Shown: positions 26,254-34,109 of the stretch, in pieces
Position numbering within the stretch: position 1 is the first letter of the stretch
How the letters are laid out: the number at the start of each line of letters is the position of its first letter
Assembly: GCA_016935365.1 (NCBI GenBank)
Contig: JAFGRB010000128.1
Span: forward strand, 1-34,259
From: Deltaproteobacteria bacterium
GTDB lineage: Bacteria > Myxococcota > B64-G9
DNA length: 34,259 nucleotides
Direction: 5' to 3'
Position numbers and translations under genes: made by a program
Notes under the pieces: generated by a model
Database searches by the model: none
The model's input: only the letters and a program-made list of their open reading frames with translations
What the model was told of the DNA's origin: nothing

Positions 26254-26709
26254 ATGAAGCCGTTCGAATCCATCGAGGCGCTGCTCGACTTCGCGATTGA
26301 GGAAGAAGAGGAGGCCGCCGCTTTCTACTCCGCGCTGGCCGACAAGATGGATCGGCCGTGGATGAAGCAGGTCTTCGAGGACTTCGCGCGCGAGGAGCAG
26401 AGCCACAAGGCCAAGCTGCTGAAGATCAAAAGCGGCGGCCAGGCGAGCTTCCCCGCGGCCAAGGTCCAGGACCTCAAGCTGGCCGAGTACCTGGTGGATT
26501 CCCAGCCGAGCGCGGACCTGGACTACCAGCAGGCGCTGGTGCTGGCCATGAAGAAGGAGAAGGCCGCCTTCCGGCTCTACTCCGATCTGGCCGAGACGAC
26601 AGGCGATCCGGCCATCAAGCAGGTCTTGCTGGGCCTGGCCCAGGAAGAAGCCCGGCACAAGCTGCGCTTCGAGACCGAGTACGACGACCAGTTCCTCGGG
26701 GAGAACTGA
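26254..26709 (+). CDS. Ferritin-like diiron protein 1 (rubrerythrin domain only)
   Basis: 151 residues. A four-helix ferritin-like domain with two Glu/ExxH sets: FAIEEEEEAAAFY and REEQSHKAK, then AMKKEKAAFRLY and AQEEARHKLRF. No rubredoxin domain is attached. Proteins of this COG1633 type are usually annotated as rubrerythrin-related and could act as peroxidases or iron-handling proteins. It follows nifS by 27 bases, with GAGG before ATG 26254. The exact reaction is not determined by the sequence. Confidence 0.9.
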   Translation: MKPFESIEALLDFAIEEEEEAAAFYSALADKMDRPWMKQVFEDFAREEQSHKAKLLKIKSGGQASFPAAKVQDLKLAEYLVDSQPSADLDYQQALVLAMKKEKAAFRLYSDLAETTGDPAIKQVLLGLAQEEARHKLRFETEYDDQFLGEN

Positions 26710-26729
26710 ACGACGGCCCGGAGGACATC

Positions 26730-27242
<513 letters not shown>

Positions 27243-27257
27243 GCGGCGATAGACGTG

Positions 27258-27349
27258 GGGCCTCGTGCGCATGAGGCCCGGAACGCGGCACGGGAGAAGA
27301 CGATCCGTGTCGCCTGACGACAAACGCGCCAGCAGGGCGAGCACCCTGC
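27258..27349 (+). other. Two hairpins in the tpx-desulfoferrodoxin gap
   Basis: GGGCCTC (27258-27264) pairs with GAGGCCC (27273-27279) around an eight-base loop. GCAGGG (27332-27337) pairs with CCCTGC (27344-27349) around six bases, just before the desulfoferrodoxin ribosome site. Neither is followed by a T run, so they are not simple intrinsic terminators. They could stabilise or process the mRNA and set different protein amounts within the operon. Confidence 0.5.
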
Positions 27350-27369
27350 CAGACAAGGAGGCGAGCGAG

Positions 27370-27753
27370 ATGAGAGAGCGAATGCAGGTCTACAAGTGCG
27401 AGGTGTGCGGCAACATCGTCGAGGTGCTCCACGGCGGAGCGGGCACGCTGGTCTGCTGCGGACAGGACATGCGGCTCGTTTCCGAGAACACGACCGACGC
27501 GGCCACCGAGAAGCACGTGCCGGTCATCGAGAAGACCGCGGACGGCTATCTCGTCACCGTCGGCAGCACCGCCCATCCCATGGAGGCGAAGCATTACATC
27601 GAGTGGATCGAGCTCAACGCGGACGGCAAGCTCTGCCGGGAGTACCTCGAGCCCGGCGGCAAGCCGCAGGCTGCGTTCTGCATCCAGGCCGACAAGGTCT
27701 CGGCCCGCGAGTACTGCAACATCCACGGCCTGTGGAAAGGAGAGCCGACATGA
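27370..27753 (+). CDS. dfx: Desulfoferrodoxin (2Fe superoxide reductase)
   Basis: 127 residues from ATG 27370, with AAGGAGG at 27355-27361; the frame opens earlier at 27265 without support. The N-terminal desulforedoxin domain has Cys10, Cys13, Cys29 and Cys30 (CEVC...CC). The C-terminal superoxide reductase domain has His49, His69, His75, Cys116 and His119 ([24 protein letters not shown]) for the catalytic Fe(His)4Cys site. It reduces superoxide to peroxide without making oxygen, and the peroxide can then be removed by Tpx and rubrerythrin. Its stop overlaps the ferritin ATG. Confidence 0.96.
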   Translation: MRERMQVYKCEVCGNIVEVLHGGAGTLVCCGQDMRLVSENTTDAATEKHVPVIEKTADGYLVTVGSTAHPMEAKHYIEWIELNADGKLCREYLEPGGKPQAAFCIQADKVSAREYCNIHGLWKGEPT

Positions 27754-28265
27754 AGAAGGAGATCCTCGACGCCTTCAATGCGCAGATCAAGGCGGAGATG
27801 GAGTCGGCCTACCTCTACCTGGCCATGGCCGCCTACTTCGACGCCGAGAGCCTGGACGGCTTCTCGGCCTGGATGAAGGCCCAGGCCATCGAGGAGATGG
27901 GTCACGCGATGCGCTTCTATCAGCACATCATCGATCGCGACGGAACGGTCGAGTTCGAGCCGCTGGGCATCAAGAAAGCCAGATGGGATTCCGCGCTCGA
28001 GGTCTTCACCGACACGCTGGAGCACGAGCGCTATGTCACCTCCCGGATCGATGACCTCGTCCAGCTGACCCAGGAACACCGCGACCGGGCCGGGCGTCAC
28101 TTCCTGGAGTGGTTCGTCGAGGAGCAGATCGAGGAGGAGGCCACCGCCTCGAAGGTCTTGACCGACATCAAGCGCGTGGGCGACAGTGGCCACGGCCTGT
28201 TGATGATCGACCGCGAGCTGGGACAGCGCCAGATCGCCTTGCCGACTGCGGGCGAGGAGAGCTAG
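27750..28265 (+). CDS. Non-haem ferritin
   Basis: 171 residues from ATG 27750 (ATGA overlap with desulfoferrodoxin). Helix A contains [20 protein letters not shown] with the ferroxidase Glu, helix B has [15 protein letters not shown], and the fourth helix region has [15 protein letters not shown], all as in FtnA. It oxidises Fe(II) and stores Fe(III) in a 24-mer shell. Tight coupling to superoxide reductase suggests removal of free iron while superoxide is handled. The C-terminal tail [14 protein letters not shown] is short. Confidence 0.93.
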   Translation: MKKEILDAFNAQIKAEMESAYLYLAMAAYFDAESLDGFSAWMKAQAIEEMGHAMRFYQHIIDRDGTVEFEPLGIKKARWDSALEVFTDTLEHERYVTSRIDDLVQLTQEHRDRAGRHFLEWFVEEQIEEEATASKVLTDIKRVGDSGHGLLMIDRELGQRQIALPTAGEES

Positions 28266-28274
28266 AGGCCGGAC

Positions 28275-28784
28275 GTGGACCTCGAGCAAGCCATCACCGC
28301 CGCCATCGAATACGAGCTGCGCATCCGGGACGTGTACCGCAAGGCCGCCGATCGCTGCGGCGATCCCAGGGGCCGCCGGGTGCTCGACGTCCTGGCCGAC
28401 GAGGAGCAGCAGCACCTGGACTATCTGCGCGCTCGTCTGGACGAGCTGGCACGCAGCGGTCGGATCACGGTCGAGCCGCTGTCGACCCGCTTTCCTGCGG
28501 TGGCCGAGATCCAACGAGGCCTCGGCTCCATCCGCGAGCGGCTCCAGGACACCCCCAGCTGCGACGAGTCGGAGCTGCTGGCCGAGGCCATCCAGGTGGA
28601 GACCGAGACGGGAGAGTTCTACAGGCGCATGGCGAGCGAGCTGGCCGCCGAGGACCGGCCCCTGTTCCAGCGCTTCGTCGAGATCGAGCAGGGCCACCTG
28701 GCCATCGTCCAGGCCGAGTACGACACGCTCAGAGGCCTGGGCTTCTGGTTCGACTTGAAGGAGTTCGACTTGGAGGCCGGCTGA
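28275..28784 (+). CDS. Ferritin-like diiron protein 2
   Basis: 169 residues from GTG 28275, with GAGG six bases upstream and nine bases after the ferritin stop. Two Glu/ExxH sets are visible: AAIEYELRIRDVYRKAA with DEEQQHLDYL, and AIQVETETGEFYRRMA with VEIEQGHLAIVQ. The four-helix pattern is rubrerythrin-related without a rubredoxin domain. Sequence differs clearly from the neighbouring paralogues, so this is not a recent duplication. Function within iron or peroxide handling is inferred. Confidence 0.88.
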   Translation: MDLEQAITAAIEYELRIRDVYRKAADRCGDPRGRRVLDVLADEEQQHLDYLRARLDELARSGRITVEPLSTRFPAVAEIQRGLGSIRERLQDTPSCDESELLAEAIQVETETGEFYRRMASELAAEDRPLFQRFVEIEQGHLAIVQAEYDTLRGLGFWFDLKEFDLEAG

Positions 28785-28803
28785 GCCTGTCCGGAGGAGA
28801 ACC

Positions 28804-29319
28804 ATGGACGCCGAGATCCAGAAAGCCGTCATCGCCGGGCTGGACCGGGCCATCCGCACCGAGACCGACGGGTACCACTTCTACATGATGGCCGCCATGG
28901 CCACCGAGGACGAGAGAGGCAAGCAGATCCTCGCCCAGCTCGCCGAGGAGGAGCTGGAGCACCGCCGCTTCCTGGAGGGCCAGCGAAGGTCCATCCTGGA
29001 GTCCGGGCAGGTCGACGCCTCGCTCGGCATGCGGCGGATCGCCTCTTTGACGGGGGACAGCCCGATCTTCTCCTCGCAGCTCACCCGCCGCGCGGCCGAG
29101 GCCCACTACGAGATGAGCGCGCTGTCGATCGGCATCCAGCTCGAGCTCGCCTCGCAGACCTACTATCGCGAGCAAGCGGACGAGGCCCGGGATCCGGCGC
29201 TGAAGAAGATCTACGCGGATCTGGCAGCCTGGGAGCAAGGCCACTACGAGGCGCTGCTGCGCCAGCACGACAGCCTCAAAGAGGACTACTGGGCCGCAGC
29301 CGGCTTTTCCCCTTTCTGA
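28804..29319 (+). CDS. Ferritin-like diiron protein 3
   Basis: 171 residues; GGAGG precedes ATG 28804. Metal sets are AIRTETDGYHFYMMAAM with AEEELEHRRFLEGQ, and GIQLELASQTYYREQA with AAWEQGHYEALLRQ. The pattern again fits a rubrerythrin-like four-helix bundle, ending in DYWAAAGFSPF, while the preceding paralogue ends with a similar aromatic segment LGFWFDLKEF. Last gene of the nifU-to-ferritin run; a long structured palindrome follows 19 bases after its stop. Confidence 0.88.
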   Translation: MDAEIQKAVIAGLDRAIRTETDGYHFYMMAAMATEDERGKQILAQLAEEELEHRRFLEGQRRSILESGQVDASLGMRRIASLTGDSPIFSSQLTRRAAEAHYEMSALSIGIQLELASQTYYREQADEARDPALKKIYADLAAWEQGHYEALLRQHDSLKEDYWAAAGFSPF

Positions 29320-29338
29320 CCTTAGAGGCATCTCGGTG

Positions 29339-29458
29339 CGCATCGCGCCTCGGCCCTTCTGAGCTGCGTTGGCTCGCTCGGACCGATGCTCACGACCCTG
29401 AGGTCGCTGCGCTTCGGTCCTCGTCGCCTCCTTGTCAGAAGGGCCGATCCGCGATGCG
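29339..29458. repeat. 120-base nested palindrome after the ferritin operon
   Basis: Two outer arms of 24 bases (29339-29362 and 29435-29458) are inverted repeats matching at 22 of 24 positions: CGCATCGCG with CGCGATGCG, and CGGCCCTTCTGA with TCAGAAGGGCCG. Inside are a 7-base pairing (GGACCGA 29380-29386 with TCGGTCC 29414-29420) and a hairpin CGACC-CTGA-GGTCG at 29393-29406. The whole folds as one long nested stem. It encodes no protein and has no T run. It may be a terminator or mRNA-end structure, a structured RNA, or a palindromic repeat element present elsewhere in the genome. Confidence 0.7.
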
Positions 29459-29466
29459 GGGTATTC

Positions 29467-29523
29467 GTCAACGCATGTCAGTTGGTCAGTGCATTGACGC
29501 GGGTGGGTGAGCGCCTCTATGCT
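29467..29523 (+). promoter_or_regulatory. Candidate promoter with overlapping dyad before the SAF gene
   Basis: TTGACG (29494-29499) and TATGCT (29518-29523) are 18 bases apart, placing a start near 29530. GTCAACGCA (29467-29475) and TGCATTGAC (29490-29498) form an inverted repeat matching at eight of nine positions and overlapping the -35. This could be an operator. Sequence evidence only. Confidence 0.4.
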
Positions 29524-29544
29524 CTAGGCAGGAGAGGAGGCAGC

Positions 29545-29925
29545 ATGAAGAAGGGTACGGCGATCGCCCTGTCGTTGCTCGGCGGCCTGGTGGCCGGCTT
29601 CGTCCTCGGCTACCTGGTCTGCTTCGCTGTCTTCCGGGCCGAGGAGCGCGAGCTCAAGGAGGGCTGGGCCCTGGTGCCGGTCGTCGTGGCCAACCAGGAC
29701 CTCGCGGCCGGCACCCCGATCGACTACGACCTGGTGGCCAAGATGCAATGCCCCGAGCAGTTCGTCTCCGCGAGCACCATCAAGCCATCGGAGTTCGAGA
29801 AGGTCATCGGGCGCAAGCTCCAGGTGCCGATGCTGCGGGGCGATGTCTTCCTGTGGCCCCTGTTTGCCGAACGGCCCGCAAGCGCTGACAAGCCAGCGCA
29901 GCCCCCGCCTGCGTCAGGACCCTGA
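29545..29925 (+). CDS. Small membrane-anchored SAF/CpaB-like protein
   Basis: 126 residues from ATG 29545, with GGAGG four bases upstream. Residues 1-32 (MKKGTAIALSLLGGLVAGFV...) form one membrane segment. The remainder, VPVVVANQDLAAGTPIDYDLVAKM through GRKLQVPMLRGDVFLWPLF, is an SAF domain as found at the N-terminus of the Flp pilus protein CpaB/RcpC. CpaB is about twice as long and sits with other pilus genes; none are nearby, so this may be a free-standing SAF protein of unknown partner. It ends in a Pro/Ala-rich tail. The C45-type gene follows 27 bases later. Confidence 0.78.
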   Translation: MKKGTAIALSLLGGLVAGFVLGYLVCFAVFRAEERELKEGWALVPVVVANQDLAAGTPIDYDLVAKMQCPEQFVSASTIKPSEFEKVIGRKLQVPMLRGDVFLWPLFAERPASADKPAQPPPASGP

Positions 29926-29952
29926 ACGCGCCGTCTACGAGGGAGCCCGCGC

Positions 29953-31332
29953 ATGAGATCGAATCTCCTCTCTAGCAGCGCCGCCATGCTGGTCGCTCTT
30001 TTCGCCCTGCCCGTCCAGGCCCAGAACGTCGAGATCATCGACCAGCGCCTCGACGCCGACAGACACGGCTACTCCGTGATCCGGGTCTGGGGCTCGCACT
30101 ACGAGATGGGCTACGGCATGGGCCACGCCCTGGCGGGCGACATCGTCCAGATCTGGGACGAGATGATGGACGAGTACGCGCAGTACTACGCCCAGGGGCG
30201 CGCTCTGACCGAGATGACCCGCTGGATCCCGGAGGGGATCGAGGACGAGTTGGAAGGGCTGGTCGACGGCGTGCGCGCGGTCGTGCCCGAGGCGGACTTC
30301 GACGCCACCGACCTGAAGATGGCCAACATCGTCGCCAGCGACCTGGCCTACTACAACGGCTGTCGCTCGCACTCCTGCTGGGGACAGTTCGTCGCCGCGC
30401 CGGTCAAGACCCTCTCGACCCGGCGGCTCGACTTCGGCACTCCCTTCCCCATGGCCCTGCACCACGTGATGTGCGCCTGGGATCCCGACGATGGCGTGCG
30501 CTGGGTCAACATGAGCTGGCCGGGCATGGTCACGGTGGTCAGCGCGGTCAACGCCCACGGCACCCAGGTCTCGACCCACGACTATGGGATGGCATCCATC
30601 TTCCAGGACGCAGTACCCCGGGTGGTGGCCACGCGCCACGTGCTGAGCGCGGTCGGCGATCGGCCAGTGGACGAGCACCTCAACTGGGCCCAGCAGGAAC
30701 TCGACGGCATGGACGTGGCCACGAGCTCGTTCCTGAACTACTTCGTGCCCGAGGGCCTCGGGGGCGTGTTCACCTGCGCCCGGGGAGGCTCCTGCGGCGC
30801 GCTGCGCACGCCCCAGACAGACTACTTCGGCGGGGACGTGCTCATGACCACCAACAGCCAGACCGACGGCCACTCCACCCCCTCCGGCGGCAGCTTCATG
30901 GCCGACTACTACGAGGCTGGCGGCATCAAGGACCTGCAGGGCCACTTCGATCTCATGGGCACCGGCGGCCTGCACCTGCTGTCGGTCGAGTATCGAGGCG
31001 TCGAGGACATGACCCTGCTGGCCCACGGCCGCGGGCGCTCCGACTTCATCCGCATCGACTGGGACGAGCTCTTCACCCCCGATGTGGGTCCCGACGGCGG
31101 GCAGACCGACGCCGGCCAGGACGATGCTGGCCAGGACGACGCAGGCCAGACCGACGCCGGCCAGGACGCGGGCATCGGCCCGGCCGACAGCGACGAGCCC
31201 GGCAACGGCGGCTGCGGCTGCGCCCAGGGCCAGGCCCCGCCCGCGGCCGCCCTGATCCTGATCGCAATGCTGGCCTTCGCCCTGCGGCGGAGAAGCCAGG
31301 TACGGAACCACGACAAGAGGAGGGAGCCGTGA
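29953..31332 (+). CDS. Secreted C45-type (Ntn) hydrolase with MYXO-CTERM-like tail
   Basis: 459 residues. Signal peptide 1-23 (cut after VQAQ). IRVWGSHYEMGYGMGHALAGDI and the later segment SCWGQF...TRRLDF match the C45/choloylglycine-type acyltransferase pattern, in which a Cys freed by self-cleavage is the nucleophile; Cys142 is the best candidate, Cys137 the alternative. WVNMSWPGMVTVVSAVNAHG is another family segment. A DAGQDDAGQ-type linker (about 370-395) precedes GGCGCAQGQAPPAAALILI, a membrane segment and RRR, which resembles the MYXO-CTERM sorting tail. Unusually, 12 residues follow the basic cluster. Substrate is unknown; hydrolysis of an amide is the family expectation. Confidence 0.75.
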   Translation: MRSNLLSSSAAMLVALFALPVQAQNVEIIDQRLDADRHGYSVIRVWGSHYEMGYGMGHALAGDIVQIWDEMMDEYAQYYAQGRALTEMTRWIPEGIEDELEGLVDGVRAVVPEADFDATDLKMANIVASDLAYYNGCRSHSCWGQFVAAPVKTLSTRRLDFGTPFPMALHHVMCAWDPDDGVRWVNMSWPGMVTVVSAVNAHGTQVSTHDYGMASIFQDAVPRVVATRHVLSAVGDRPVDEHLNWAQQELDGMDVATSSFLNYFVPEGLGGVFTCARGGSCGALRTPQTDYFGGDVLMTTNSQTDGHSTPSGGSFMADYYEAGGIKDLQGHFDLMGTGGLHLLSVEYRGVEDMTLLAHGRGRSDFIRIDWDELFTPDVGPDGGQTDAGQDDAGQDDAGQTDAGQDAGIGPADSDEPGNGGCGCAQGQAPPAAALILIAMLAFALRRRSQVRNHDKRREP

Positions 31333-31574
31333 AGAAGACCGTCCTGATGATCTGTGCGATCTCGTTTCTGCTCTCGGTCGCCCTGGTCGCCCCGGTCCAG
31401 GCCCAGCCCGAGAACTGGAAAGTCCTGTGCCACAAGGACACCAAGGTCATCACCCTGACCAAGGATCACCCCGCCCACTTCCCCAAGCACATCGTGCTCA
31501 AGCAGTTCTTCCCCAGCGAGCCGGCCGCCCGCCAGTGGGTCCAGGCCAACCACCCGAGCTGGAAATGCCCCTGA
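31329..31574 (+). CDS. Small secreted protein of unknown function
   Basis: 81 residues from GTG 31329, which overlaps the stop of the upstream gene (GTGA); GGAGG lies just before. Signal peptide MKKTVLMICAISFLLSVALVAPVQAQ, giving a mature peptide of about 55 residues with two cysteines (Cys34, Cys80) and several His and Lys. The text HKDTKVITLTKDHPAHFPKH is notable for four His. I do not recognise a family. Translational coupling suggests it works with, or is made in fixed ratio to, the C45-type hydrolase. Confidence 0.7.
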   Translation: MKKTVLMICAISFLLSVALVAPVQAQPENWKVLCHKDTKVITLTKDHPAHFPKHIVLKQFFPSEPAARQWVQANHPSWKCP

Positions 31575-31633
31575 GCTGATCGAGCAGCGGGCGGATCCCT
31601 GCTGCCTGCCCGCCGTGTCAGCCATGAACCATG

Positions 31634-31660
31634 CTCGTTTCTGACGGCATCAGAAACGAG
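31634..31660. terminator. Perfect 11-bp hairpin between convergent genes
   Basis: CTCGTTTCTGA, loop CGGCA, TCAGAAACGAG: a perfect stem between the stop codons of the small secreted gene (plus) and the large lipoprotein gene (minus). It can act on both strands. There is no U run on either side, so it may be a factor-assisted terminator or a 3'-end stabiliser instead of a classical intrinsic terminator. Confidence 0.55.
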
Positions 31661-31687
31661 TAGAGCGGCATTTCAATCCCTGCGCGG

Positions 31688-33904
31688 CTACCTGTAGTCC
31701 TCGTAGCACGTGCCGGTGTAGACCGCCTCGCCGGTGCTGCCGAGGTCCTGCCCTCCCTCGCAGCCGCTGCCCGAGTATGTCCAGTCGTTGAAGTCGTAGG
31801 AGCAGCGCAGCCCGTTCTTCTCGATCGTCATCCGGCCGTTGTTCCAGGAGACCAGGTTCCCGCGGACCTCGTCGCCGTAGCCGTAGATCGTCTCCATCCG
31901 TGGGAAGGGGAATTCGCGGATGAGGGGGATGGCCTGCGGCGTGCCGTCGCCGAAGTCGATCATGTAGTTGCGGTCGATCTTCCAGCCCTTGCTGGTCACG
32001 AACTCGCGCCGGTTGCAGTAGGCCCCCTGGGCGTCGAAGGCCTGGGTGAAGCTCGCAAAGTCCGGGTAGTCCACGCCCTCGATGGCCAGCTCGAAGGCCC
32101 AGCACTCCGGCCCCTGCTTGATGGCCATGAAGGTCTTGCCCAGCCGGAAGAACTTCCAGCCCGAGCCGCCCAGGTTGTAGTCGTAGCGATAGCCGCGGTC
32201 GTTCGACACCAGGTTGTCGCTGCCGGAGTCGAAGTTCTGATCCATGCGGAAGACGTGCAGGCTGTCATAGGCGCCGTTGACGAAGAAGACGTTGCGGTGC
32301 TGGATCATTGCATTGCCCCCGAAGCGCGGCCGCCATGCGGCGATCGTGCCCTCGGGGCTGTTGCGGTAGTCCGCGTCGTAGACCTCGCTGTTGGCCCAGA
32401 TCTTGAGGCTCAGGCCGAAGGTCTTGAGCTGGACGAACCAGCGCGGCTGCCGCTCGTCGTCCGAGTAGGCCTCGCCGCCGGCCGAGCTGATCGCGTAGTG
32501 CGGCGTCACGTAGGCCCACTTGCCGCTGGCGCTGGCCACCCCGTTTCGCTCCTTGTGGTAGTGCCAGTAGTCGTCCGGCTCGCGCTCCACGTGCACCAGC
32601 TCCTGGATGAGCTGGCTGGGCCGGTAGCCCGAGACGTAGGCCTGCCCGTGCTCGCCGGCGTGCTTGTCCGGCCCCAGGCCCAGCAGGGGGTACATGTAGC
32701 GGTCGTAGTTGTTCTTCATGAAGCCGCTGTGGCGCGTCCTGCCCTGGGCGCCGGCCTTCTGGTTGCCGCTGTACTCCATGCCGTACTCGAGCATCATGAA
32801 GTCCAGCATCATCTTGGCGCGGTTTTTCATCTCGGCCTCGCCGTAGTCGTACAGCACGAGCAGGGTGGCGATCAGGATGTCGGTGTAGTTGCTGTCGTGC
32901 TCGTCGTCTCCGGCCAGCAGGTGCTCGAAGCCGCGGTACAGGAAGTCCCGGGTGTACTGCAGGACCGGGTAGTCCTGGCCCATCGAATAGGTCGTGCCGC
33001 TGCAGCCGCGGCAGCTGTAGGTCGTGTCCTCGCGGCCGAAGGTGAAGGTCAGCTCGGGGTCGAAGTGCAGCACGTAGAGGTACATGTCGGCGGTGTTCTC
33101 GAGCTGGACCGCGCGGCCGCTGATGGCCGCGGTCGCGGCCTCCGGGGCCAGCTCGACCCGCCAGCGGAGCTTGTCCTTGACGTAAGCGATGTCATCCTGG
33201 CCGAGCACATCCGCATACTGGAGCAGCGCGCGGATGGCGACCAGGCCCGCCTCGCAGCCGGCCTGGACAGACACGTCGATCGAGCTCCTGAGGACCTCTC
33301 CGGCCGAGCCCACGCCGTTCGCGGTCGGATCGGAGTCCAGGCCGTGCTCGAACCAGGCGAAGAGGAAGGTGTAGCCCCGGCACAGGTTCGCCTGGTACCT
33401 GCCGTCCGTCGCCGTGCCGTAGCGATCGATCCAGGTCTGCCTTCGCTCCTCGAAGCTCCTGGCATGGGTGTACTGGTAGTCGCACGCGTGCGGGAAGGGA
33501 TCCTCGCCGCCATCGATGCAGCCAGCCTCGCCTCCCAGGACCGCGCAGCGTTTGTCCTGGGCCGCGCAGTCCTCCACGTCGGTCCAGCTGCCGCCCGCGC
33601 AGGCCTGGACCATGTCACCGCTGCAGCGCTGGGCCCCCTCCTGGCACTCGGGCCCCGAGTCGGCGCCGAGATCGCCCCCTTCGTCGCCGCCGCCGTCGAG
33701 CCCTTCGTCGCCGCCGCCGTCGAGCCCTTCGTCGCCGCCGCCATCGAGCCCCCCATCGCTCCCGCCGTCCTCGGGACCGGCCCCGTCGTCTTGGGCCGTC
33801 CCGTCCTCTCCGGCATCCGAACCGCCGACCTGTCCATCAGCGCAGGCCACCAGGCACAAACAGGCGAGCATCGAAAGCAAGACCGAGACCCTCGTCCTCG
33901 TCAT
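31688..33904 (-). CDS. Large lipoprotein of unknown function with repeat linker
   Basis: 738 residues from ATG 33904; GGGAGG precedes it and the frame extends to 33937 without support. The lipoprotein signal ends LVAC (Cys21). A linker of Asp/Gly/Glu repeats (about 25-85) follows. A small Cys-rich domain comes next, CQEGAQRCSGDMVQAC through CAAQDKRC, of a kind common in Myxococcota surface proteins. From about residue 140 to 480 there are helical stretches with repeated aromatic residues, and the C-terminal 250 residues look beta-rich. This order, helical barrel then beta domain, resembles polysaccharide lyases, but I see no certain catalytic motif and do not assign that. Confidence 0.75.
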   Translation of the reverse strand: MTRTRVSVLLSMLACLCLVACADGQVGGSDAGEDGTAQDDGAGPEDGGSDGGLDGGGDEGLDGGGDEGLDGGGDEGGDLGADSGPECQEGAQRCSGDMVQACAGGSWTDVEDCAAQDKRCAVLGGEAGCIDGGEDPFPHACDYQYTHARSFEERRQTWIDRYGTATDGRYQANLCRGYTFLFAWFEHGLDSDPTANGVGSAGEVLRSSIDVSVQAGCEAGLVAIRALLQYADVLGQDDIAYVKDKLRWRVELAPEAATAAISGRAVQLENTADMYLYVLHFDPELTFTFGREDTTYSCRGCSGTTYSMGQDYPVLQYTRDFLYRGFEHLLAGDDEHDSNYTDILIATLLVLYDYGEAEMKNRAKMMLDFMMLEYGMEYSGNQKAGAQGRTRHSGFMKNNYDRYMYPLLGLGPDKHAGEHGQAYVSGYRPSQLIQELVHVEREPDDYWHYHKERNGVASASGKWAYVTPHYAISSAGGEAYSDDERQPRWFVQLKTFGLSLKIWANSEVYDADYRNSPEGTIAAWRPRFGGNAMIQHRNVFFVNGAYDSLHVFRMDQNFDSGSDNLVSNDRGYRYDYNLGGSGWKFFRLGKTFMAIKQGPECWAFELAIEGVDYPDFASFTQAFDAQGAYCNRREFVTSKGWKIDRNYMIDFGDGTPQAIPLIREFPFPRMETIYGYGDEVRGNLVSWNNGRMTIEKNGLRCSYDFNDWTYSGSGCEGGQDLGSTGEAVYTGTCYEDYR
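33680..33751. repeat. Three tandem 24-bp units in the lipoprotein linker
   Basis: Units at 33680-33703, 33704-33727 and 33728-33751; the first two are identical and the third differs at one base. Each encodes eight residues of type GLDGGGDE on the minus strand, so unit gain or loss changes linker length in frame. It is a candidate variable-number locus among strains. Confidence 0.85.
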
Positions 33905-33966
33905 GTCCTTCCTCCCGGAGCAGGTTGCGATCTCCACTTTGCCCCAGACCGCTTCGCCCCGTCAAT

Positions 33967-34030
33967 CTGCGCCGCTGGTGATGCATCGGAGTACACCACA
34001 TCGAGGAGCGGATCCGCATCAGCGGCGCAG
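33967..34030. repeat. Long-range inverted repeat between two minus-strand genes
   Basis: CTGCGCCGCTG (33967-33977) is the exact complement of CAGCGGCGCAG (34020-34030), and ATGC (33981-33984) pairs with GCAT (34016-34019). The stem has a three-base bulge and a 31-base loop, which also contains the palindrome GCGGATCCGC at 34008-34017. It lies between the end of the gene at 34110 and the lipoprotein start. It could end the upstream transcript or be an operator. Confidence 0.5.
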
Positions 34031-34109
34031 AGATCGCGGAGGAGGTGGAGAGATCGGGGATGTCGGTCGGTGGTACTCGGACGAGCTCTCAATGGGACGG
34101 ATTATCCGC

